36,225 nucleotides of DNA, from contig CALCHD010000231.1 in NCBI GenBank assembly GCA_937901105.1, positions 1 to 36,225 of the forward strand. The letters are read 5' to 3'. The translations under genes and the position numbers were made by a program. The stretch is from an uncultured Bacteroidales bacterium. GTDB lineage: Bacteria > Bacteroidota > Bacteroidia > Bacteroidales > UBA932. Of this stretch, positions 7,824 through 14,370 are shown in pieces (within the stretch, counting starts at the first letter, position 1; the number at the start of each line of letters is the position of its first letter). The notes below the pieces were generated by a model. That model searched no databases, was not told where the DNA came from, and saw nothing but the letters and a program-made list of their open reading frames with translations.

Positions 7824-8630
7824 TTATTGTTTCTTTATCGTAAATTCCAGCTTCTGAAGTCCCTTCTTATAGACATTGGCAAGGATGAGCGCGTAACGGA
7901 GTTCTTCGTCCGGCTTCATGGATTGGGTGATATGGGCAAACTCACTTTCAGGAATGACCTCCTTGAACATCGGACCGGATGATTCGTTGCGCACCAGCCG
8001 TATTTCATCCGTAAGCGGTGACAATACAAATGAATAGATTGCCATATAGGGTATTTTATTGAATTTTAGCCAATTCGGATCTGCCTTATCAAGAATACAC
8101 TCTAACCAAATGCGGGCATTATCATAAGACGGAAGGCTGTGACCATCGGCATAGGAAATTTCTCCATTCTCATTGACAATGATTTCCTTTTCTATGGCAT
8201 ACTTGTTAAAGGGGCACATATCATAGTACTCAATGTCTTCCTCCGAATTGATTTCTTTATCTACAGGTATCTCCGGCTCTGTGACAATACGGTCTTGAAG
8301 GATTCTCAACAGCGAATAGGTACGATCTGGTGCATCCATGGGAGGATTGGCGAGAATGGTTCGCTCCACCGAAAGGTAATATTCATGTCCTCTTTCGTAT
8401 GTAAACCATTTAATACTATTAAAGCCAAGTGGCTCCCATACTCCGGGATTGTCTTCAGACATAACAAGCATGCACTCTACAGGAGTATCACTGCCCCATG
8501 GTATGTACGTACCTGTTTCGGCAGAAACGGACATCTTGATTTCATTGACAACATCTTTTGGCTCATCATCGCTGCAACCCACTGCAAGGAAGGCAGTGAT
8601 TAAAAAAAATGGAATAATAAGCTTATTCAT
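7824..8630 (-). CDS. Putative lipoprotein with a DUF4377-like N-terminal domain
   Basis: A 268-residue protein with a lipoprotein signal ending FLAVGCS (Cys19) and acidic SDDEPKD next to it. Residues of about 28-113 (ETGTYIPWGSDTPVECMLV, FTYERGHEYYLSVERT, YSLLRILQD) resemble the DUF4377 family seen in small Bacteroidota and proteobacterial surface proteins. The C-terminal half (about 125-268) is a separate domain that I cannot name. It is co-transcribed with the next lipoprotein gene. Upstream lies an unusual five-helix inverted repeat and a -7 box at 8889-8896. The two form the non-essential cargo at the left end of the element; a role in attachment or exclusion is speculation. Confidence 0.75.
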   Translation of the reverse strand: MNKLIIPFFLITAFLAVGCSDDEPKDVVNEIKMSVSAETGTYIPWGSDTPVECMLVMSEDNPGVWEPLGFNSIKWFTYERGHEYYLSVERTILANPPMDAPDRTYSLLRILQDRIVTEPEIPVDKEINSEEDIEYYDMCPFNKYAIEKEIIVNENGEISYADGHSLPSYDNARIWLECILDKADPNWLKFNKIPYMAIYSFVLSPLTDEIRLVRNESSGPMFKEVIPESEFAHITQSMKPDEELRYALILANVYKKGLQKLEFTIKKQ

Positions 8631-8709
8631 ATTCGTATAATTCCCTATCGGCTCTATTGGGCTATTAAATTTATATTGAAAAAACGTGAGCCAACTATGC
8701 CACGTCTAA

Positions 8710-8822
8710 GTGAAGGTCGTAGGAAACCTCTGATACAGATGTAACAATAACAGACCACGCTATATGCGTGAGAACCACTATGTTATCTCTTGTATCAGTT
8801 TGAAAATTTCCTACGTTTTCAC
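8710..8822 (-). ncRNA. Five-helix nested hairpin in the probable lipoprotein leader
   Basis: Five collinear inverted-repeat arms nest inside one another: GTGAA/TTCAC, CGTAGGAAA/TTTCCTACG, CTGATACA/TGTATCAG, ATAACA/TGTTAT and CACGC/GCGTG with loop TATAT. That is 33 base pairs over 113 bases. It lies between a leftward -7 box (8889-8896) and the lipoprotein start at 8630, so it would be part of a 5' leader of about 250 nt. I do not recognise the family. Alternatives are a DNA-level site such as an origin or recombination site. Confidence 0.5.
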
Positions 8823-8888
8823 CTACAAGATAAACATAACGCTTCTTCTTTTTCTTATGTCATGGAGAGGGTTAGTCCAATCCGAATA

Positions 8889-8896
8889 CAAAATTA
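8889..8896 (-). promoter_or_regulatory. -7 box TAATTTTG upstream of the lipoprotein operon
   Basis: Leftward TAATTTTG matches TAnnTTTG. It implies a leader of about 250 nt before the start codon at 8630. No -33 match is seen at the expected distance, so this is a moderate call. Confidence 0.45.
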
Positions 8897-8934
8897 GTTA
8901 TTTTATTGATGTTTTGCGATATAGAGAACAGAAT

Positions 8935-9237
8935 TTATAACCTAAATCCTCTATTTTTTCTTGGCTCTTCTGTTTTTCGCAATCCTTCCTGTAACTTCTT
9001 CCATTGTTCCCTGAACCATTCGCCTATCGGCTGTCTGTTTATGGTCAGTATCAGTTTGCTATCATCGGTTGGATTCTTTTCCACCTTGAAAATATCATTC
9101 TTGATGTCAAACTTACGTCTGTGTTCTTCGGAATAAATCCTACCATTGCATCTGATAGCTTCCTTTTTTGTCAAAATACTGTTTATCATATCTTTGGTAA
9201 ATCCGATGGCATAACATAGTCTTTCAATTCTCAACAT
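8935..9237 (-). CDS. Small mobilization-linked protein, unknown function
   Basis: A basic protein of about 100 residues starting MLRIERLCYAIGFTKDMIN. The 14-base overlap with the relaxase 3' end suggests translational coupling; an upstream ATG at 9276 would give 113 residues and a 53-base overlap. The charged body (KEAIRCNGRIYSEEHRRKFD) and the C-terminal tail KNRGFRL are its only marked features. The same GFRL end occurs on the element primase. Position suggests an accessory role in mobilization; I do not recognise the family. Confidence 0.6.
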   Translation of the reverse strand: MLRIERLCYAIGFTKDMINSILTKKEAIRCNGRIYSEEHRRKFDIKNDIFKVEKNPTDDSKLILTINRQPIGEWFREQWKKLQEGLRKTEEPRKNRGFRL

Positions 9238-10336
9238 TTCTTTTAGCAATGGGAACCAGTTGAACGCTTTTTCCAAGAATGGTGTTCAATCGTGATATTT
9301 CCTTGTCTTTGGTTTCAAGCTCTTGATTATGTATTCCTTGTAGGTTACGAATCTGCTTGCCGTGCTGTTCCTGCATTTGTTGCATCTTGGCTTTTAATTC
9401 ATCAATACCCTTGTCACGCTTGGCAATTTCATGACGTAAATTCTCATTAGTTTGTTCCAAATCTTTCAATTTTCCGCTTCCGAAAAGAGAACCGACACCG
9501 CTTGCTATGGCTGTGGCTGCATCGGTAGCTGCGCTTTTGAGTTTGTCGGTGCGTATTTCCGATTTTACCTGTTTAAGTTCCTGTTCGGCAAGTTCTACCT
9601 GTTGTTCTTTATGCCGTTTTGCAGCATCTATGCGTTGTAGTTCGGCTTTCTGTTTTTCAATGATGAAGTCATTGCGTTCCAGATGTTCCTTGCCTGTTTC
9701 GGTTTTAGATTGTCCTCGTTCCATCAGGAGAATGTCAGAAGCCAAACTCTGCATTTCGGTCATATCCTCGTCATTGAGTTTACAGCTTTTTCCTGTATCG
9801 TGGTTCATCCAGTCGAAAACGATATGAGCGTGATAATTCGGCTTGAACCACTTTCCATCAATTTGGAAACTCTCTCTGTCTTCAGCTTCGGGTTGTCCGC
9901 TCAGCCAATGTCCTTCATCTTTGTGCAGGAAGATTTGCAGCGGAGTAATACCCCAGCGTTGTTTGCACTCCTCGCCAAATTTATGCACATCTGCCAATGT
10001 GGTGTCCGCTCTGATGAGCAACACCCCCTCACGGATAGGTGAACACCCTGCCACTTTGATGATTTTTCCGTTCTTGCCTTTGCGTTCACGTTCTTTCTCC
10101 TGCATGGCACGTCCGGTCTTTTCCTTGACCATCCGTTTGATGTTATCGTAATGTGTCCGCAATTCGGTAGTGCCGAAGTCAGGATTTACCCACTGCTCGT
10201 TATCGGTGGAAAGTTTGGAAACGACATAGATTCTGGACTCTCCGATGTTGCGCATGTACTCAGCAGTCCTTCGGTTGTGTGCCTCGCTCGATACGATGTT
10301 GCAAGGCTTGATATGTATGCTTGATTTTGTTGCCAT
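9224..10336 (-). CDS. MobV-family (Mob_Pre) relaxase
   Basis: A 370-residue relaxase that would nick oriT and pilot the element strand to a recipient. MobV motifs are visible: HNRR at residues 20-23 (motif I), and HKDEGH at 138-143 with NYHAH at 167-171 forming the metal-binding histidine cluster of motif III. Residues of about 215-355 are a long coiled coil, broken by a small Ala/Gly-rich patch (AATAIASGVGSLFGSG). Length and layout match relaxases of Bacteroides mobilizable elements. It follows the candidate oriT and precedes the overlapping small gene. No coupling protein is encoded nearby. Confidence 0.92.
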   Translation of the reverse strand: MATKSSIHIKPCNIVSSEAHNRRTAEYMRNIGESRIYVVSKLSTDNEQWVNPDFGTTELRTHYDNIKRMVKEKTGRAMQEKERERKGKNGKIIKVAGCSPIREGVLLIRADTTLADVHKFGEECKQRWGITPLQIFLHKDEGHWLSGQPEAEDRESFQIDGKWFKPNYHAHIVFDWMNHDTGKSCKLNDEDMTEMQSLASDILLMERGQSKTETGKEHLERNDFIIEKQKAELQRIDAAKRHKEQQVELAEQELKQVKSEIRTDKLKSAATDAATAIASGVGSLFGSGKLKDLEQTNENLRHEIAKRDKGIDELKAKMQQMQEQHGKQIRNLQGIHNQELETKDKEISRLNTILGKSVQLVPIAKRNVEN

Positions 10337-10377
10337 AGTTTTTTGTTTATATTATATTACTTTGTTCGCTTCCGCAG

Positions 10378-10550
10378 TGGGGTTCTTAGGGGTGCAACCC
10401 ATAAGCGGTGATTGCAAAGAGAGGGTCACTCTTTGCTTGGGGTTCTCAGGGGTGAACGCCCTGAGTGGGTTATTAGGGCAAAGCCCTAATCCCCTCGGGA
10501 GAGCCCACAACTACGAAAGCGGAGCGTGTAGTTATAGTGGGCTATAACCG
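10378..10550. other. Candidate origin of transfer (oriT)
   Basis: The gap between relaxase and primase holds four hairpins: GCAAAGAG/CTCTTTGC (10414-10436), CTCAGGG/CCCTGAG (10445-10465), ATTAGGGC/GCCCTAAT (10472-10490), and AGCCCAC-AACTAC with GTAGTT-ATA-GTGGGCT (10502-10543). It also has a 19-bp direct repeat TGGGGTTCTYAGGGGTGMA at 10378 and 10438, exactly 60 bp apart. The right end, TTATAGTGGGCTA, resembles from memory the MobV nick region of pMV158 (TATAGTGTG/TTA). Position beside a MobV gene supports oriT; the nick site is inferred. Confidence 0.55.
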
Positions 10551-11498
10551 AAAGCCGTTTTTCTTTTTCGGTGGCTGACTGTGCGTCCCTTTTACGGATT
10601 GGACTTGCCTGTTTCTTTCAGCCTGTTTCTGTAGGTATTCGTTCAAGTCCTTGCATCCGCTGTAGGTCTGCGAAGCGTCACGGATGTATAAATCCCTGCC
10701 GTATTCCATACGGATTTGCCGGAGTGCTTCCATCCCTGCACGGTCATTGTCAAAGAAACAATGGATGCGTTCGTAGCTACCCAAAGGATAGAGAGCCTTG
10801 CTTACATTCGATACGGAGTTCAATACAATGTAGTCCTGTCCGTCCAACTCCGGATAATTCGGGCAGCTCTCCTGTCTCAATGTCAGAAAGGAGAGGTAGT
10901 CCATGAATCCCTCGAACACATAACACGTTTCCCTTGTTTTCTCTGGCTGTTTGATGTGGGAAATTTCCTTAGGGGCAATACAGCCCTTGAAATAACGGTT
11001 ACGAATCTCATAGCCGCCCGATATGTTTGGAAAGGCGATGGCGAAATACCGTTTGCCGTTATGGGTGAAGTGCGCTTCACTGCATTCTCTTTTCGCCAGT
11101 ACAATGTTTATTCCCCTTTCCTGCAAATAGGAGAGCAGGGCAGGAGAAGCAAGCTGTACAATCTCCAATTGCTGAAAACTTGGCTCGGAAAATGATTGCT
11201 TGCCAAAAGAAAAAGAAACAGGACGGATGTGTTGTGTCTGTTCCGCTATGCGTTCCAATATATAAGGTATATAGTCGGTAGCATATAAGTGTGAAGCCAG
11301 TTCGATGATGCCGCCGCCTTTGCCGAGTGCGAAATCATACCATTGGTTACGTTCGGTATTTACCTTGAACGAGGCTTCGGTTTCTTCCCTTAACGGTGAT
11401 TTGTACCACAGGTTGATACCCTGTTGTTTGACGGGAGAATATCCCAAACTGTGCAGATAATCTGCTATCTTGATTTGCTTGGCTGTCTGTATATCCAT
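10542..11498 (-). CDS. Toprim-domain DNA primase of the element
   Basis: A 318-residue DnaG-like protein. The N-terminal part (about 5-70) corresponds to the CHC2 primase finger by its WYKSPLREETEASFKVN and WYDFALGKGGGIIELA motifs, but the zinc ligands are missing. The Toprim domain follows, with EGFMD (Glu196-Asp200) and FFDNDRAG (Asp250, Asp252) as metal-binding motifs. It would prime the transferred strand or a replicating circle together with the helicase encoded upstream. The C-terminal tail is KKKNGFRL, and the stop codon lies inside the candidate oriT hairpin. Such short primases are typical of Bacteroides mobilizable elements. Confidence 0.88.
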   Translation of the reverse strand: MDIQTAKQIKIADYLHSLGYSPVKQQGINLWYKSPLREETEASFKVNTERNQWYDFALGKGGGIIELASHLYATDYIPYILERIAEQTQHIRPVSFSFGKQSFSEPSFQQLEIVQLASPALLSYLQERGINIVLAKRECSEAHFTHNGKRYFAIAFPNISGGYEIRNRYFKGCIAPKEISHIKQPEKTRETCYVFEGFMDYLSFLTLRQESCPNYPELDGQDYIVLNSVSNVSKALYPLGSYERIHCFFDNDRAGMEALRQIRMEYGRDLYIRDASQTYSGCKDLNEYLQKQAERNRQVQSVKGTHSQPPKKKNGFRL

Positions 11499-11539
11499 AA
11501 AATGATTGTTTTAGTAGTTGGTGAATTGATTTATTTTTC

Positions 11540-11700
11540 TTTTCGCCCGTACCATTTTAAGAAGTACGGTCTGTATAACCACTTCACTAAATTGTCGTAT
11601 ATATAGAGTACGGCAATAAAGTGAAGCGGTTTATCCATTCCTTGCATCACTTCGCTTTATCCTTAATATATAGACCCACAGAATAAAGTGAAGCGAGTGC
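11540..11700. other. Repeat-rich intergenic region, possible replication origin
   Basis: A gene-free gap of 212 bp between helicase and primase. AATAAAGTGAAGCG occurs at 11615-11628 and 11682-11695 (67 bp apart). Opposed partners CTTCACT (11582-11588) and CACTTCGCTTTAT (11648-11660) make two large hairpins; the first also pairs ATTG-CGTA with TACG-CAAT. AT-rich spacers (TATATATAG, AATATATAG) fill the loops. Position next to helicase and primase genes suggests an iteron-type origin; a leader or terminator array is the alternative. Confidence 0.4.
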
Positions 11701-11710
11701 AGGTAACGGG

Positions 11711-12793
11711 TTAATAGTGGAAGTCGGGCATGAATGTGTATTTTCTGCCGTTCTCCTGCACTATCATCCGTTTGTTGCGAAGCATGGTGATGAGCGGTAC
11801 CGCCTTTTGATGGTTCAGCTTTACACCTATTGACGTATAGCTTTTGATTAAAGCATCTTCCAGTTCCTTGTAACCGTATTCCTTTTTCAACCCGAAAACT
11901 GCTTCCAATGCGATACGGTGCTGCTGTTCGGTGATATGCCTGTAAGGGTCGAACTTTTCTTCCTCGGGTCTTCCCGGTTTCCTGCTTTCTGTTTTGTAAC
12001 CCTCTATGAGTTCGGGCAAGGCACTGTCGTTGATGCGAAAGGCAAAAGGCTCGAAATCCATTGCCCGGATGTGCATGGCTGAAACATTGCTTATATCTCC
12101 GTTGCTTTTGTCTTTTTCCACCAGCAATACGGTTTCCGCCTTATTGTTCAACTCCGTGCCGATATGCCCTCTCGCATTCTCATCCCCTTTGTTCTGGTGC
12201 AGTATCGTATGGATATGTATCTGCCTGTCGTCCGTCCACTGCATCAGTTTGGATATGATGCGTGTGGATTCGCCGGGGCTGTTGATGTCATATACCATGT
12301 CACGGATGCCGTCTATGATTACAAGACCAATGTCGGGCGTATTATAGATAGCCTGTTCGACAATCCTGATACGCTGTTCAGGTGTGTATTTTCTCAAGGC
12401 GAGAAACTCAAGGTTCTCATTATCCCTGTCATCAGGCAAGTCAGCCATCCGTAAAATACGTTTCATGACTTTCAGGCAATGATAAGGACTTTGCTCCGTA
12501 TCAACATAAAGCACTTTCCGCTTCCCGTCGGAGAGCTCTGCCACATACCGCAACACAGTGCCATTCTTCAATGCAGCGGCTACGATAGCCGATACATTGA
12601 ACGTCTTTTTACTTTTGGCTTTGCCGATGGATGCGCTGAAGTTGCCCAATGTCCCAATGACAGAACCATGCACTTTGAGGATTTCAGGTGCTTTCTCATA
12701 ACTTTTCGACAGACTCAAACGTGAGGCTTGCCAAAGGATTACGGCTTCTTCTGCCGATATGTCCTTAAACTCTTTCATATAATCCATAGCCAT
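11711..12793 (-). CDS. RecA-fold ATPase, RepA/DnaB-like replicative helicase
   Basis: A 360-residue P-loop protein. Walker A is ASIGKAKSKKTF (Gly57-Thr64) and Walker B is IGLVIIDGIRDM (Asp161), with YVDTEQ and HTILHQNKGDENARGHIGTEL as further RecA/DnaB-type motifs. A C-terminal domain of about 80 residues after the GRPEEEKFDPYRH linker is winged-helix-like. The family (AAA ATPase/RepA hexameric helicase of mobile elements) unwinds DNA for element replication. It follows the DUF3853 gene by 8 bp, in one transcript. The N-terminal MAMDYMKEF offers three possible start codons. Confidence 0.85.
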   Translation of the reverse strand: MAMDYMKEFKDISAEEAVILWQASRLSLSKSYEKAPEILKVHGSVIGTLGNFSASIGKAKSKKTFNVSAIVAAALKNGTVLRYVAELSDGKRKVLYVDTEQSPYHCLKVMKRILRMADLPDDRDNENLEFLALRKYTPEQRIRIVEQAIYNTPDIGLVIIDGIRDMVYDINSPGESTRIISKLMQWTDDRQIHIHTILHQNKGDENARGHIGTELNNKAETVLLVEKDKSNGDISNVSAMHIRAMDFEPFAFRINDSALPELIEGYKTESRKPGRPEEEKFDPYRHITEQQHRIALEAVFGLKKEYGYKELEDALIKSYTSIGVKLNHQKAVPLITMLRNKRMIVQENGRKYTFMPDFHY

Positions 12794-12801
12794 TCCTCCC
12801 G

Positions 12802-13110
12802 TTATTTCCGTCCTCCGGTTTTCTTTCCTGCCAGTTCAAGGGCAAGTTCCGCATCAACGATAATCTTGCGCCCTATTTGCGTAATAGCTTTGTCTATCTT
12901 ACCGCTTTTCTTTATACGGTTGGCGGTGGGCAGACTACACCCGAACAGTTTGGCAATGCCCAGTATTCCGTACACATATTTTCTTTCTGTGTCCGTAACG
13001 GGTCGTAGTTGCGTTTCCGTTTGACCGGAAGCGTGCTTGCTCAGGAATATGAACTCTTCGCCTGTCATCTGCCAGACGGGTTTTAATAATAACTCTTGAA
13101 GATTTGTCAT
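12802..13110 (-). CDS. DUF3853-family HTH protein
   Basis: A 102-residue protein with a C-terminal helix-turn-helix (GILGIAKLFGCSLPTANRIKKSGKIDKAITQIGRKIIVD, residues about 50-88) of excisionase/MerR-like winged form. DUF3853 proteins are found almost only in Bacteroidota mobile elements, next to replication helicases, as here. Likely roles are a replication initiator accessory, a regulator or an excisionase; the sequence does not decide. A leftward -7 box TAATTTTG lies at 13180-13187, so it probably starts the helicase transcript. Confidence 0.8.
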   Translation of the reverse strand: MTNLQELLLKPVWQMTGEEFIFLSKHASGQTETQLRPVTDTERKYVYGILGIAKLFGCSLPTANRIKKSGKIDKAITQIGRKIIVDAELALELAGKKTGGRK

Positions 13111-13179
13111 CGTTCAATCTATTTAGCCGTTAAACAATCAGCCCTGCGCACTGGCTGTTATCTCTGTTCTCGAACGATG

Positions 13180-13187
13180 CAAAATTA
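13180..13187 (-). promoter_or_regulatory. -7 box TAATTTTG of the DUF3853-helicase unit
   Basis: A match to TAnnTTTG on the minus strand about 70 bases upstream of the DUF3853 start. No clear -33 box is seen. Confidence 0.5.
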
Positions 13188-13254
13188 GGTAGGGGCGTGA
13201 GTGGTAAGGATGTGGTTAGTGTAAATGGAATATTTTATTATTTCACTGAATATC

Positions 13255-13293
13255 AGATAATAAAAATACCACTCAAAAATTAATTTGAGTGGT
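13255..13293 (-). terminator. Terminator of the nuclease / coiled-coil gene unit
   Basis: A perfect 10-bp stem (ACCACTCAAA with TTTGAGTGGT, 13268-13293) and six-base loop, followed on the minus strand by ATTTTTATTAT. It lies 40 bp after the coiled-coil gene and separates that unit from the replication genes. Confidence 0.8.
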
Positions 13294-13333
13294 AAAAGTG
13301 GTGATTTCGTAAAATATCAGGGTGTATCACGGA

Positions 13334-14359
13334 TTATCGGAATATTGCGTCCATTTCTTTGGCGAATTTCTGGTTACTGTCACTTGGAAAATCCGACACC
13401 GGTTCCTTGTACTTTGACTTGTAGTAGTTCTCGTCAATATCCAACTGTTTCAGGATTATATTCTTCCATTTATCCCTGTCTTGTTTGGGCAGTCTTTCAC
13501 TCATCAGGAATATCAGGTAACACACCCGGATTTTTTCTCGTGCCTTGATTTTTAATTCCTTTTTACAGGGGTGCAGGTTCATGTTGGCATAGAAGTCGTG
13601 TGTTGTAATATCTTCAAACTGTTCCCCCACACAGACTTTATGAATAAGCGAAAGTAATTCTGCATCGAAATATTCGGGTTGCTCCTTTAGCGCATCCTGC
13701 TGTTTCTCTTGCTTGCTCGTTTCATCCGGCTTGTCTTTTGCTACAGGAATATATTTTGCCAATATTTCCATAAAATGAAAACTCAGTTTATAAATATCTC
13801 CGCAACAGTTCTCTATATATTGGAAAGCTTCGTTCCTTGCTTGCCTTTCCAATTCATAAAGCCTGTCCAGTTCTTCTTTTTCCTTCTCATATTCAGCCTT
13901 GCAGCGTTCATACTCCTTTTCGGCTTGCTTTTCTTCTGCTGCCGTATGTACCCTGTAGCCAATGGAATCATACCTGTTGTATGCTTCATTCAAAGGCTTG
14001 CTTAATTTTTGTGTAACCTCCAATTGTGCCTTTATATCAGCGTCATATCTGCCTGCGAAGTTGTAGCATACACGAGAAATTACCTCGTTATCAAACAATG
14101 GATGTTTTTCGTAAATCAGTATGTTTTTCTCTATTTCGGTTCTCAGGCTGTTGAGAACTAGAGTATATTGTTCCTTCGGTTTGTCAAGCACCAGTTCAAG
14201 GATGGCGGCTTCGAAAGCTTTTGTGTCATTGTATTGCTTGTAGAAGTCCGTGATGAATTTCTGCCTGTCAAAAGAGAAAGTATGGCTAATTATAAAGTCG
14301 CTGTATATCCGATTGAGTTCACCATATTGGGGAATCATAATCTGTATTTCTCCTGCCAT
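13334..14359 (-). CDS. Uncharacterised coiled-coil protein in operon with DUF1016 nuclease
   Basis: A 341-residue soluble protein that I do not recognise. Residues of about 1-100 and 220-341 look alpha-helical and globular. The centre (about 140-195, EKQAEKEYERCKAEYEKEKEELDRL) is a strongly predicted coiled coil, followed by a charged Lys/Gln/Glu linker (about 205-228). No signal peptide, membrane helix, P-loop or nuclease motif is visible. It starts 11 bp after the DUF1016 nuclease stop and ends at a terminator, so the two genes form one unit inside the mobile element. It could be a partner, regulator or inhibitor of the nuclease, or an independent cargo protein. Confidence 0.75.
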   Translation of the reverse strand: MAGEIQIMIPQYGELNRIYSDFIISHTFSFDRQKFITDFYKQYNDTKAFEAAILELVLDKPKEQYTLVLNSLRTEIEKNILIYEKHPLFDNEVISRVCYNFAGRYDADIKAQLEVTQKLSKPLNEAYNRYDSIGYRVHTAAEEKQAEKEYERCKAEYEKEKEELDRLYELERQARNEAFQYIENCCGDIYKLSFHFMEILAKYIPVAKDKPDETSKQEKQQDALKEQPEYFDAELLSLIHKVCVGEQFEDITTHDFYANMNLHPCKKELKIKAREKIRVCYLIFLMSERLPKQDRDKWKNIILKQLDIDENYYKSKYKEPVSDFPSDSNQKFAKEMDAIFR

Positions 14360-14370
14360 ATACGCTTAGT

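Noticed and set aside
8710..8822. Integron attC site as explanation of the nested hairpin
   Set aside because: The arms do not end in the GTTRRRY/RYYYAAC boxes of attC, and no integron integrase is present.
10378..10461. CRISPR-like reading of the 60-bp spaced direct repeat
   Set aside because: Only two copies, no cas genes, and the position next to a relaxase fits oriT.
10542..11498. Primase as a pseudogene because the zinc cysteines are absent
   Set aside because: The frame is full, the Toprim motifs are intact, and loss of these cysteines is common in short primases of such elements.
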